Source: Tetrastigma voinierianum
Lineage: Eukaryota > Streptophyta > Magnoliopsida > Vitales > Vitaceae
Length of the DNA: 64,000 nucleotides
Direction of reading: 5' to 3'
NCBI GenBank assembly: GCA_016808115.1
Contig: JAEQBH010006850.1
Coordinates: 1 to 64,000 of the forward strand
Of this stretch, positions 1 through 11,070 are shown one piece after another. Both the position numbers and the translations under genes were made by a program. The notes beneath the pieces were generated by a model. It saw only the letters and a program-made list of their open reading frames with translations, did no database searches and had not been told where the DNA came from. Every line of letters starts with the position of its first letter. Position 1 is the first letter of the stretch.

Positions 1-290
1 TTCTCACTATCATGAGCTACAAAGGTGTAGATTTGCCTCTTCAAATTGTTAGTCTTGTAGGCACTGAAGAAATTCTTCAAAAATTCCACCTGCAGCTCTG
101 CCCAATTCCTGATGGTTCTTGGCCTTTGTGAATTAAGCCAAATTTTTGCTTTGTCTTTGAGGGTCAATGGCAAAGCTTTCTACCTTCCAAAGATCTCCAT
201 ATCGATCGCACCTCAAAGTCAAGTGCGTACTTCAAAATCCCTGACGGTGTGTATGGATTTTCATTTTCCATACCATGAAAATGGGAGCAA
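1..290 (-). pseudogene. Ty3/gypsy gag (Athila-like), partial and broken
   Basis: Translating the minus strand from about 181 to 1 gives a typical Retrotrans_gag core: a 'PLTLKDKAKIWLNS' segment, then 'NWAELQVEFLKNFF', then 'NNLKRQIYTFVAHD'. Gag forms the capsid of the virus-like particle. The WL...W.EL..FL.KFF pattern is the family hallmark, and the 'KRQI..F' ending is closest to the Athila type. Upstream of the core (181-290) the frame meets a stop, and the expected N-terminal half is recognisable only in scraps, so the copy looks decayed. The protein would continue beyond position 1. Confidence 0.75.
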
Positions 291-766
291 AGGAACCAAT
301 AAGGCCTCACCGCCACATCCTCTCGTTAGTGGTATTACGCATGAGGTGCACTCACCCTTGGTGGGTGTATTGATCCCTTATCAATTGCAGGTATCGGGAT
401 TTCCTCAACCCCCGCTATTGCTTCTCTGCCTCTTCGATGGGTCCCATCCGGCTGTGTAAACCGATTTCACACTTGTTCAACCGGAGCACTTAGCCTCTCC
501 AATCCGCTCTCAGCGTTTGTCCACCGCATAAGCCGCTATGAACACACCACAAGCAAGAAACCAACAAAAACAAGACTACCAAAAAGGTCGAGAAGCATAA
601 ATCAAACAGGAAATGGGGCTCGCATGTTGAAATTCTTCAAACTCCCGTAGTGAATCGCATGGGAAAATGAAATCAAAAGAAATGAGTATTCACCAATAGT
701 TTCGTGATTCGATCACAAGTCACTATTTCTTTCAAGAAGGCACCATCCCCCACAACAAATAAATAC

Positions 767-2111
767 TGACTGCTTATGCCATAGTGTTCTAATCAACAAA
801 ATTTCTATATCCTAATGACCTTTACTATCGACGAAAGCAAAGCTACTCAATATAGTGGCTCTAGGGTCGAACACGGGGATGGGCCTTCTCTCAGAGAAGA
901 GTTGCGTTGTTTTGGAAATGGTGTTTTCTTGTCGATTTTTGTGGTTTGTAAAAAACAAGGCAGTGAATGGTTGAAAACTTGGAAATAAATTGGTAAAAGT
1001 TAAAAGAGAATTCGTCTCGAGCCACTAGGCTTAGGGTTCTGTTGAACCGACATGTCCCTGATTCTTTCTCGCTGGGAGCATGACATATAGTCATTTCCGA
1101 ATCGACCTTCATTTAGCTTCTTTAAAACCTAGGACCCTAAAAGTTTTCTCTTAAAAGTATGCATTTAATGAGCACAAATGCTCCCAAACGATGAGAACAC
1201 ACCTCCTAAACCTACCCTTAGTAACTAATAAGAGACAACTAACTGGGCATCAATGGATCTAGTGATAAGTATCCACGAACCTTAAAAGTTTAAGTTAAAT
1301 ACACGTTAGGAGAGTATGCCTAAGTGAATTTAACCTAAGGTGAGAAGCAAGAACACAAATGTCATAATCGCAGATATACATGAAAAGCATGAGAACATGC
1401 AACTCATCTCAAAACTAACACCTGAAGTGGCCTTCCCCTTCAAGGATGAGGGGTTTTAAAGCCACATCCCCTGACTTGTCATCTACAAAGCGAGCTACTA
1501 CAGAAAATGCAAAGGAAATGAAGGAGATGGAGAGAAAATCACAAACTGGGGCCAGGAGAGGAAGCTTCGTGCCAAATTTTTTTTGACTGACGATGGAGTC
1601 AAAAAGTTGATTGATGCATGCTTCGATTGAGCTTATATAGGTGCTCTGTCATGAAAATTAAAAACGTGGCAAATGAACCAAAATTACATCAAGTGGGCAA
1701 ACTTGTATAAACCACAAAAAGGCGGTTAAAAGCAATCACCGTGGAGCAAGTAGGTGAATTCTCACAACCTCGCGAAGGGCTCATGTGGTGCTGCGAAATT
1801 TTTAACTACAGAATCTCGCAAAACTTCTTCACCGATCCTTCCCCGCTTCAGCATTTTTGCGTTCCACTTTCTCTCACCATCATGCATCTTCGAATTTGGC
1901 TCGGGTTCATCGTTTGAATCAGATTGAAGATAAAGAGGCATTTGACCTGAAAAACTACTAAAAATAGCTACGAGATGTGATCAGTAGTAAAGCCAGGACC
2001 TCAATGTATCAATTAAGTTATTAAAGTCGATTACTGCACAAAAAGCTCTAAACTGTTATAAGCAAAGCTTAAAATAGCACTATTTGGGTACTAATCAGTG
2101 AGTCCACAACA
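767..2111 (-). repeat. Athila 5' LTR (inner edge approximate)
   Basis: The minus-strand sequence starts with TG at 2111. Near its inner side (about 850-890) it contains a 'CCCCGTGTTCGACCCTAGAG' motif of the kind found near the 3' end of Athila LTRs. A CA at 767-768 is a possible LTR end. The mate LTR is outside the window, so the inner border is a guess within about 100 bases. The stretch holds no gene; open frames in it are short and unconvincing. Confidence 0.45.
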
Positions 2112-2180
2112 ACTATTTCCTGCCCATCCAAACCCTCACCAGTTAGGTGTTGATCAACCTCGCAACCACCCGGGCAAAGA

Positions 2181-2300
2181 TCAGCCCCCTTGAAGCCGGG
2201 CGCCTCGTTTGAGCTTCCGTGCGCCGAAGTTATGAATGAGGTCAGCCATCTCGTCTTCCTCTTCTTCCTCTTCGCTAGCAGGGGGCGGTTGGATATTGGG
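2181..2300 (-). pseudogene. C-terminal tail of the Tat antisense extra ORF (Tat-3 copy)
   Basis: The minus strand reads a proline/alanine stretch, a run of Glu/Asp and then 'MADLIHNFGARKLKRG', with a stop at 2181-2183. An acidic run followed by a basic '.HNFGARKRKR'-like end is, from memory, typical of the extra ORF carried antisense by many Tat elements. Its function is unknown. The body of the ORF should extend to higher coordinates (about 2300-4100). That region has only short open pieces, such as 3235-3417 minus, none of which I can place. Orientation opposite to the LTR fits the arrangement in Tat-1 and Tat-2. Confidence 0.45.
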
Positions 2301-4289
2301 ACAACCTAAGGGACAAAATCTTCAACCCCTACTCCAAGTGCTCTTCATTGCTCGTACACCTGCCTTCATTTCTTCAACGCTTAGGGGGTAGGATGGGAAT
2401 CATTTTTCGTAAATGGAAAACCCTCGAGACAGCTACTACCCCTGTCAACCTTCTTAGATGCTTAGGAGGCAAGGTCGGAATCCTCTCTAGCCAAAGAAGG
2501 CTGCTCGGGCCGAAGACTGATCACCAGTTCCTAACCAACCACCTTGGTCTCGTGTCCTGGCCGGGAGTAAAGAGTCGCCTGGCTACAAATTCGCATAGTC
2601 GGGCACATCGTAATGCTCAGCCTCCTATTTCTAAGGAAAGAGGGAGTGGAATAACTGGAAGAACATAAGGAGGCGGATCGTGACTGACTCACGAAGATTC
2701 CTTTTGCAAGCAGAGAATCTTGCATGTCGCTCCTGCTCAAATCTCTAGCAACTTCTGAATGTTCTTGAAGCCAACTTTCTCTACCCAGTTTACCAATCTA
2801 TCTCTTCGGCTTTTCCCTGCACGAAAAAGTATTTATTAAAGAAAATACGTAGGATGGACATGCAAAAAAATATAAAGACGACATACGAAGCCCATAACTT
2901 GAACACACTTGGGAATCCCATTATTCTGTTCAAAGTAAACGGGAGGTTAGGAGAGCCCGGGGTCTCATACCACTATCCTCTAACCAAATCACCCCCTTCG
3001 CCTTGGTCTTAGGCGAGTCGGGGAGCCCCGTAACAAATTGCAGCCGGGGGCTTTAGGCCGACAGCGATAACCGACCTCCGTGTGCCATCTTCAAGGTGTA
3101 AATAAAGTAAACCTCTACCAACGAAATATCTAGTTGGTACAGGAGGTTCAGTACGCTACATCCGACCAGGATCCAAATGACATTCGAATGGATAAGAGCA
3201 GGCGACGCTCCGGAGAAGTGTAGGAACTGCTTGATTAGAGACGAAATGGAGAAGCGAAGCCCTGCTGCCAGCTGTTCCAGAGTAAAATATACTGCACAGT
3301 CTCCTTCACCGATAGTGGACTCCTAGCCTGCACAAATCGGCCAATCCAATATCGATATTGTCCGAATTTAGCAAGAAGACCTCGCCTCCATGGATAGAAA
3401 AGAAATGATGCCGCCATAGCAGGTGTGTCTCTACTTCAGGCCCTCTTTAAGCCCAAATGAGTAGTGAAGCCCTTCTTGACTTCACCATACCGTAGCGCAC
3501 AACAACAAAATGACAGCGAAAGGGAGCCGCTTCCATGTCAGAATACCAAATGTGTGCATGGAAAACACATGAACCCACCTGGGCCAAGGAAACCCCGCCG
3601 AACCATATCTAGATAACATTCTTCACGCTCTCGTCGTTAGAAACACCCTAATAACCGGAATTCCAACGTACTGCAAAACAAAAAACAAGGCTACTCGGAA
3701 GATATGAAGACAATACCAGAAAACTATCTCAGAAACACGTAACCCTACCAAGAAAGTATTAGCGTGCTTCCTCGAGCTGGGCGGAAACAAGAAAATGGCG
3801 TAGACATCGATGGGGATGTGATAAAATACAATTATGATTCCCTAATAATAAGGCGTTTAGCACCTATGGGTGCATTAAATGCGTCGCTAACTCATCACCC
3901 TTCCAAATGATTTGAATCCTGACGACGCTTCACTTACTAAGGCATAGTGAACGAGTGTGGGCCAGGTCCGTGGGCCCCTAGGTTAGTGCCCTTATGCCCC
4001 CCTAATGGATGGGCTTAGGCCAAACAATCGTTAGTCGAATGAACCTGTATGGGGCCTGTAATTCATCCTCAATTCATCAACATCAAACGCCATAACCCTT
4101 ATCCCAAGAAATTAGTCCATGATTGATCACCGTTTAGCCAAGCACAATAAAAATAAGGCGAGACAAAACACAAAAATTTTCAAAAACACAATTTCATTAA
4201 TTACACCAAATGGCATTCCCAATTACATAACCCATCCAGGCTAAAAACTGAGCCTAAGACAATTACATAACCCATCCGAGATGAAAACT

Positions 4290-4535
4290 GAGCCTAAGAA
4301 AGAATAAAAAGTTGAAGAAAAAGCCTAAGAAAGAAGAGTAAGTGGAAGAAGAAGGCTAAGCAAGAAGAAAAAGTTGAAGAAAAATTTTGTGCCGCAGAGG
4401 CTAAGAAAGAGGTAAAAGTCGCTGCTATAAAGGCTAAAAAAAAACAAAAAACCGCTGCTGTAGAGGCTAATAAAGAAACAACTGTTGCTACAGAGGCTAA
4501 GAAAGATAAGAAAGCCTCGACCGCCTCTGGCAATA
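4290..4535 (+). repeat. Lys/Ala/Glu-coding imperfect tandem repeat
   Basis: The plus strand repeats variations of 'gctgctgtagaggctaagaaag' with a period of about 33 to 36 bases. In one plus frame from about 4392 this reads as alternating 'EAKKE' and 'TAAVEA' blocks. The first part is mainly AAG/GAA and is out of that frame. It could be a decayed coding repeat with a histone H1-like tail or a simple 3'-UTR minisatellite of Tat-3. The minus-strand open frame over the same stretch is a low-complexity shadow. Confidence 0.5.
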
Positions 4536-4809
4536 TGATTTCAACAGTGCCAAAGCAGAGGGGCATACAAGGGGGCTTTTGGCTGAACATGGAGATATAA
4601 AATTTCATTGATTAAAAAGTGGTGTTCTCCATCCGAGTTCTTAAACCACCTGCAAGCATATATGCTCAAAAATACCCTCAAAGGTAAATTAGCACGCCCA
4701 TAACGCTCAGAGTCACCGCTGACCTTGTCAACATCACATTTGCACTCTGTGAGCACCGTAGTGGCCCGGTACCAGCAAAGATCCGCCAATGTCTAGCCAT
4801 GCACATCCA

Positions 4810-5639
4810 CCCAAAACTCAAAACCAGCTAGTGAGATAAAAACCCGTCACCCCGTATTTTAGGGTTACAAAACCCGTAAACTCAAACCGCATTCAAATAC
4901 AAGTACTAAAATAGAAAAACACCCCGAACGCACGTCTGAACATGCAAGCATTAATCCGGGCCCCCGCTTCCAACGATGTCGTTAAAATTACGCATTTTTC
5001 CAGCCGAGGAAGATCGAACTCCCCAACAGGAAAAAATGGGGCATTGTGGGTACCATGGCTTTTGGCCAAGCATCCCCACTCAGAAGGCCTAGAAAGATCA
5101 AAGCCCACAGGAGGCCCAAGTATCCCTACACGAACATCGATCTGGGCTACGGCCTAAAGTCCAGCTTGTGGGCTATCCAATCTCAACAAAGGCCTCCAGG
5201 GTTTATGGCACAGGCACGCCCTCTTCTAGCCGACTGCACGCCCTCTTCTATCCGGCTACCATCTCTAAGAAGATGGCCAGCCAATGATTTCCCGGCTGAT
5301 CCCTTGCAGCTCAAGAACATAACCTCCCACAAACCTCATACGTAACCGCCTTGAAGATGATCAAATGATCCTTGAGGCGGAAGATTCGAATGACTTAGTT
5401 ATCCAAAAGGGAAAACGATTGACAAAGACAAGCGAAGCGCCACTCTCCTTCACTTCTAAACCAATCACCCGCTTTCCAAAAAAAATGGATCATCATCCTC
5501 CCACATATATAAGGAAGCAATGGCAATAGAAAGGTAGGCAAAAAAATACACGACTACAAGACTGACATTTTACGCTCTCCATCTCTTTGTCTAACTTAAG
5601 TATCGGAGAGCCAGCCGGCACACCACCGCCGGTACTTTG
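4810..5639 (+). repeat. Tat-3 3' LTR, left part (split by Tekay)
   Basis: The block has a TATA box (TATATAAGG near 5505), a pyrimidine-rich leader and a GTCGGAG/CACCACCGCCGGTA-type end, the organisation known for Tat-lineage LTRs. It stops at CTTTG (5635-5639), which is repeated after the Tekay element, where the text resumes as 'tttgttttacaggttc'. The left border is not fixed because no mate LTR is in the window. A direct sequence match to the Tat-1 and Tat-2 LTRs is weak. Confidence 0.55.
5635..5639. repeat. Target-site duplication CTTTG, left copy (Tekay)
   Basis: CTTTG stands immediately before the LTR start TGTGACG at 5640. The same five bases follow the other LTR at 15181-15185. Five-base duplications are normal for Ty3/gypsy integrases. 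Confidence 0.85.
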
Positions 5640-7585
5640 TGTGACGCCCCAAAACCCGGGGGTCCGTTGACTACCCGTCAACCCGCGGAATACAAGTGGA
5701 TGTCGGGTTACCCGACGCCACTAAAAATCTGCAGCCCTTGTACCTGAGAGCTCTACCAAACACAAAGACTGGGCATGTACCTGTCCCACTGTTCAATATA
5801 ATCCCAACACGAGTAAAACGACCTCTCGGGGCTCCATAATACAATACTCATCACAAGATATCCAAACTATATCCAGCTGCTTCTAAGAGCACAAACTACT
5901 TATACAACATATATTAAAATGAAAAGCATTCTAATACATGTATACAATGTGACACCAAAGCCACATCTCGGCTTTCTTCTAAAACAACCTCAAGTACCAA
6001 CCGTCTCCTCGCACGCCCCCGTAATTGTGAAAAGGCTCACGACTGGGTGAGCTAAAGCTCGCAGGAGAATCAGCCTCAAGGGCCACTTCACCACCTAAGG
6101 GGCAAGCAATGTTCCAATTTAAACACACATTCAAGCAAATGCATGATCCTACTTGAATGTCTACATGACCAACTCAGATCCCAGTCCTCATCGATTTCTC
6201 TCACACTCAGCCTAAGCCTGTGATGAGAATTATTGTTTTATTAGTTGACAACCCTCCGATGTATATATCAATTCAACATTCGACGATTGATATATTATTT
6301 GTTTGTGGATCATCTTCCGATGAATATCAATTGGGCCATCCTCACGCATTTGATTTTTCATTTGATTTCTACTCCGATAATTAATATTTTAGACTACTCC
6401 TCCGAACCATTTTCTTAGACTCATCTCATGCACTAACTCCCATAGTCCCAGGATGTTCCAAAGCATATGGAACGGCCGTATGCCATTTCCAATACACTAA
6501 TCACATGCAAATATATAAACACGCACATATTCACATAATATCCAATCGCCAAACATGTCATGTAATTAATACTGTAAAACATCAAAATTAGCTCACTACA
6601 TTAATCACACACGAGCAATTTAATTTAAATCACCTGCACCAAACACATTTTCACAAATTATATATTTGAGAATATCGCTTCGAATGCGAAACCTCGCTGG
6701 TCATTCCCAAAAATCATTAAATCAACCGCTCACTTAGCGAACCCGCAATCCACTACCATTCCCAATCTAATGCATACAAAGCAAACATTTAATCCATAAA
6801 TCAACACTCGATTTACCCAAACAGCCCCTACCCACGGTTACGGGCTGCACCATGGCTAAAAAAAATTTCCAATAATTCGGTCCCATGTTTTGGGACCGAT
6901 CAAACGGCCCCTAACGGCCTCTTTTCGACTCCAAACATCTTCGCAAAACACTTAAAATGGGAATAAAACCCAAGTAGGAGAAAATCCCACCAAGGAGCTT
7001 GAAGAAATCAAAATCCGGGTAACGTTCCACGCGAAGCCCTCTCCGTGCAAAGGCCTCGGCATCAAGACCGTCACTGGATCTGTAGAGTTTCTGCAGAGAA
7101 GCTTAAGCTTTCTCTCTCTAACAAAACGAATCTCTACGCCACCGGACCTTCCCTCCTTTTTAATGCTTTTCTCTCTTTTTCATTTGAGAAGAACACTGCT
7201 CATGTCCTTTATTTTATTTATTCCATTTTATTAATTAATTCCCTTCTTTCTCCAGTTTTGACATTCGGCATTATCTTGGTCGTCCATTTCCATCATTTCT
7301 CTACTCATACCGCTTATGGTACATGAGTACTTGTTATATGTGACTTTCGTCGCATCGAAAATCGCTTTTAATGCCAAGACTGCACCTGATGCCTCGAAAC
7401 GGCCGACCCGACTCATCTCGTAATAAATTTACGTAAGCAACTAGATTTTCTATATCATCTAAATCTGAAATCCATTCTTCATCTCGAGACTCAGAGAATA
7501 AATTACGGATTTTTAACCGAAATAACACTTTTGTAATCGAAATTACGATTTGCCCTTATTCCGTAAATCGAATTTCTGCCTTACA
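5640..7585 (-). repeat. Tekay 3' LTR
   Basis: On the plus strand it opens TGTGACGCCCC and closes ...CTTACA. It aligns along its length with 13226-15180: shared landmarks are 'ccgttgactacccgtcaac' near the left end, 'gatgaatatcaattgggcc' in the middle and 'cgaatttctg.cttaca' at the right. The two copies differ by many substitutions and small indels. No gene is supported inside it. Confidence 0.9.
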
Positions 7586-7597
7586 TTCTCCTCCTTG
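7586..7597 (-). other. Polypurine tract of the Tekay element
   Basis: The minus strand reads AAGGAGGAGAA directly before the LTR start TGTAAG. This is the plus-strand DNA priming site of reverse transcription. It fixes the inner edge of the 3' LTR at 7585 and confirms minus orientation. Confidence 0.85.
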
Positions 7598-7694
7598 TAT
7601 AGAATTTCGGCCCCGAACCGTGACAATCACTATAACTCACACATAAATTCAGACTCTTAACATGTGTAAACAAACATTTAAATTCTTAAACGAC

Positions 7695-8950
7695 TTAATT
7701 ACGTACCATCCTAAACAAGAAGGGTAGGACCCGCATTGTGTCCCCTCGCGCTTCACGCTGACTCTCCACCCACAAAGTGCCACCACAAAGACTCCTCACT
7801 AGCCTCACTGCCTTGCCTGAAACCCGACATCGTGCCATCAACAATGCACACTGGTCCTTCCCCGAAGGTCCCATTCGTGTCAACCTCGATCTGTCCCTAA
7901 TCCACCACATGAGCTGATCTTCGATATATTTCCCGAGTAATGGAGACGAAACACCTCGCACACCTAACATAGCCGGGCTAACGCTTAACCCAGACAACGG
8001 CAGTTCATCTTCCTAGTATCCGAAGGCCCAATAAACCTAGGCGATAGCTTCCCAGACTTGCCGAATTGACTCCTCTCTTAGCACCTTCAAGAAAACGTGA
8101 TCACTAACTCCTCGAACCCAAGGGCCTATCGTCAGCATATCCACATAGCCTTCCGCCTCAATGCCATGATGAAGACGCTGTCTCATCAAGCTCACCTTCT
8201 GCTGTGTTTAACCCATCGTGATCCAATACGGAGCTCTCTCCCACCTCGGTCCAACATAATGGTGGACCAAGAAGGCCTCCTATTAGTCAGTGCCTCATAT
8301 GGTGCCATCCGTATACCTCGCCCCGATAACTATTGTTCAGGAAGCGACTCACTAAGGGCAATTGCTCTTCTACCTTAAGGATCCAGACGTGCATGCCTCG
8401 CCGTGTCCTCTAACACATGTATATAATCCGCACAACGCATAACCCTGCACAACCCTTACTTGGTAAACTCTAACCTTCCCAAGGTCACACCATCAAGATA
8501 ATCCAATGGATCATTAACCTAGTCCATGTCATGAATGACATCCGTATACCGAGCCCTTGCCGGCTTAACAACACCCAATGTAATTGACAAAGGGGTATCC
8601 AATCTCGAGTCACTCCCGACTCCTATCACTCAACTCTAAGTCTACGTGATAACCTGACCGCGTGTTTTCATCTCGATTACATAACTCTTTGGCTTACACT
8701 TCGAGCCTCTTACATTTCTGATCCATTACTGAGTCTTCATTGGATCGAGTCTAAAGACAAACTTCAACCCCATTCACCAAGAGCGGTGAATGACCGCACT
8801 GCACCTACACTCCAACTCGACTTCCGGATGATACCGTGCACACGAACACACCACTAAGCACCAGACACCCACTCCCAGGTCCACCATGAGTTGCAATCCT
8901 AGATCACTCACTCATAATCCCGACACCTATCGTCAACTCTCACCCTTGCC
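7695..8950 (-). pseudogene. Tekay integrase and C-terminal chromo-like region, broken
   Basis: Reading the minus strand downward, about 8400 gives 'YIHVLEDTARHARLD' (the helix after the third catalytic acid), about 8330 gives 'NNSYRG' followed by 'MAPYEALTNRR', about 8090 gives 'DHVFLKV', and 7995-7700 gives a 'LGKYIED' and 'RVLPFLF' ending. These are in family order: end of the integrase core, the linker, and the region where chromoviruses carry a chromodomain. The protein would insert cDNA into chromatin. Stops and frame changes occur every few dozen codons. The HHCC finger and the first Asp region (about 8500-8950) are barely readable. Confidence 0.78.
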
Positions 8951-9129
8951 AACTCAGGGAAGAACATCTATACTATTTAAAGGCCTTAACTCCTAAGCCC
9001 AATCCAATGTCGGTCGAGTATGACAACCCGGTTATGTTCTCAACATTGACAACTCATTGGTCGCCAACTCATCCATGTTTAAGATCGATAATCGACAAAC
9101 TGTAATAGGTCTACTACCCTAAAGTCCAT

Positions 9130-10290
9130 CACGCTCACGTCAACTCGATTCACCCTCGATTTCGAATTCACACTCGCCCCTCTCGCCCAATTGCGGTCGC
9201 TGAGAGTGCCTCGCATAGCACCCAAACCAAACTAGTTCCTCCGAATTCCTTACAGCGGAGGAGCGAATCGTATACCCTCCCCGTCCTACGACCAACTGGG
9301 ACCGCATTGTCCCACGCCCGGGATCCCCGCCTCCGGGGGGCAATCCCATCACCATGCCTCGATCCCGCCCTCAGTCCCGAAACTAGTGCAGCGTAAGTCT
9401 TCGCTCTTACCCTAACTAAGAAGGCGATCCTCTCGTACCAACACCCGTATCCCGAGTGTTCCATGTATCCTCGATTTTCTCTACGGTCAGGCTGCCCAAC
9501 CAGCAGTCCATATCCTGTAGCGAAATCCCATAATCCTACCCCGAATGGACAAATTTCACCCCATTCTCGAATCTCCTGTAATACTCCCGCTAATCCTAAG
9601 AAACTACATTCGTAAGATCGACATTCTGCCTCCCAACTCATCACCGGCTTCTTCAACCTTCTCTGTGTCGACCGACACTCCCGGGTGCGACACCACGGTC
9701 CCAAAAATCTCCCCGCAAGCCAAAACTTGCACTTACTGAACTTAGCGCACAACTGATGGTCTCTCACTAATCGTAACACAACCTCAAGTGATACTCATGT
9801 TCCACTCACTTAAGAGTGATCAAATGTCATTCACGAAGACTACGATTAAACCGATCTAGATAGGGTTGGAACACCCCATGATGAGATCCATGAATGCCGC
9901 TTGTGCATTCACAATCTAAAGGGCATCACCGTAACTCAAAGTGCCCATAACTGGGTCTCTAAACGTCAGCCTTAGGGATATCCGCATCCCTAACCTCGCC
10001 TAATGAACCAGCGGTCTATCTCGAGCAGACTCGCCTCAATTGATCAAACAAATCGCCATCCTGTAATGGGTACCGATTCTCATCGTGAACCCTGGCTCAA
10101 CTCGTTCGTAGCCAATGCACACAGCTGAAGGGTCTTGTCCTTTTCTTCTCGCAACAAACCGGAGCGCTCTACGGTGAAGTGTTTCGCCTAATGAACCCTC
10201 ATTCAATAACTCCCGTGAATCGACTCGAAGTTCCCGCAACTCAATCGTGCCATCCTCTATGCGAGTCATAGAGATGGGTGTGCAAGATCA
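9130..10290 (-). pseudogene. Tekay reverse transcriptase and RNase H, broken
   Basis: From about 10250 downward the minus strand gives 'ELRVDSRELLNEG', a degraded 'CIDY' block, 'NRYPL' in a shifted frame, an 'AAFMDL' block, and 'VVFVNDI' where the catalytic YxDD/IDD motif belongs. 'RDHQLCAKFSKCKFWL' and 'SFLGLAG' follow. RNase H follows at about 9560-9140, ending in a 'CEFEIE' segment. This is the canonical chromovirus RT thumb and connection order. A 203-codon open stretch at 9168-9779 covers the RT end and RNase H and is not a separate gene. RT and RNase H would copy the RNA into cDNA in the particle. Confidence 0.85.
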
Positions 10291-10599
10291 GGTGTAACTC
10301 GATACTGTCTACCACCCTCCGTGGAGGTAGTCCAGGTAGCTCAGTTGGAAAAAGATCCACATATTTGCAAACCACTCGAGGTAGACCCAAGTCTGATCTC
10401 TCCTCGTCCTTCAGTAAGGCTCACAGCCAACCCGCTAACCCGTCCCTCGACACTTGACCTGCTTACTGTCTCGGGGCAAATGTCATGCTTATCCTCGATA
10501 CCATACGAGTACTGTCCCGCGCATAGCAGAACCTCCCACGCCTCACAAACTAATAACCATCCCGTAGTTATCAAACTCAAATTCCATCCCTAGATGACA

Positions 10600-11070
10600 T
10601 CGAACTTTGACATGCAGGCTATCCAGTCCACTGCAGGAGTAGAGTCCCCGAGATCTCTAACTCGCAACCTCGACCTATCATTCTTATTCTCGCCCTAATC
10701 CCTAGGGAAGAACTCACGTACAACGGCTCCTCTAAGGTCTCTAGAGGTCCTTGCCCATTTCCACCCTATTTGGGCCTCACTCTCTAACTAGAACGCAGCT
10801 AGTCTAATCCTGGTCGTGTCAGAGGTAATCTCCATGGCCTCTAACACCTTCTCGATCTGTATGAACCAATGGTCTACCACCATCGGATCTTTTTCCCCCT
10901 ATGAATGTCGGAGGATGATGCGTCCTAAACCTCTGGGGGTTACTAGGATCTCCCTGACTACCTGTTATGCTAGCTTGTGCGACACAGCGCCTTCGCAACA
11001 CCTACGCCTCCCAAAGGCCCGCTGACAAATGCCTAAGAAATGGTCGCTTGCTCCAGGTGCTCCGACTGCC
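10600..11070 (-). pseudogene. Tekay gag, broken
   Basis: The minus strand gives 'FRTHHPPTF' near 10950, then in a second frame 'VVDHWFIQIEKVLEAM', then 'DTTRIRLAAF' and 'WARTSRDLRGAVV', which together form the chromovirus gag core. A shift of frame inside 'HPPTF...DPMVVDHW' and later stops show decay. The span 10300-10600, where the rest of gag, the CCHC knuckle and protease should be, has only unplaceable scraps. Confidence 0.8.

Larger units (their letters stand above)
1..2111 (-). mobile_element. Athila-type Ty3/gypsy retrotransposon, 5' part only (continues beyond the left edge)
   Basis: Read on the minus strand, this stretch holds an LTR-like block, a leader and the start of gag, and then leaves the window at position 1. 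The outer LTR end at 2111 reads TGTTGTGGACTCACTGATTAG, followed by text about pausing at a 'GTGCAGTAATCGAC' motif that resembles Athila LTRs. The gag motif (see the next entry) is of the Athila kind. The element abuts the remnant of a Tat element at 2112, so it appears to have inserted there. Its 3' half, and therefore any target duplication, is outside the window. Confidence 0.6.
2112..5639 (+). mobile_element. Tat-3: 3' remnant of a Tat-lineage Ty3/gypsy element, part 1
   Basis: This stretch lies between the Athila LTR and the Tekay insertion. I read it as the 3' end of a plus-strand Tat element. On the minus strand at 2181-2300 there is an acidic C-terminal tail of the type seen in Tat antisense extra ORFs. 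A Lys/Ala-rich repeat lies at 4290-4535, and an LTR-like block with a TATA box lies at about 4810-5639. The LTR resumes at 15186, after the Tekay element. No integrase or RT is left; the Athila insertion or a deletion removed them. 2300-4290 holds decayed sequence without a convincing gene. Confidence 0.5.

Noticed and set aside
4541..4789. 82-codon minus-strand frame with a mixed composition
   Set aside because: It has no family resemblance that I can name. It lies between a low-complexity repeat and an LTR, and no start context or neighbour supports it.
9168..9779. 203-codon minus-strand open frame as an independent gene
   Set aside because: Its first third is the chromovirus RT motif 'RDHQLCAKFSKCKFWL...SFLGLAG' and the rest is shifted RNase H. 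It belongs to the Tekay polyprotein.
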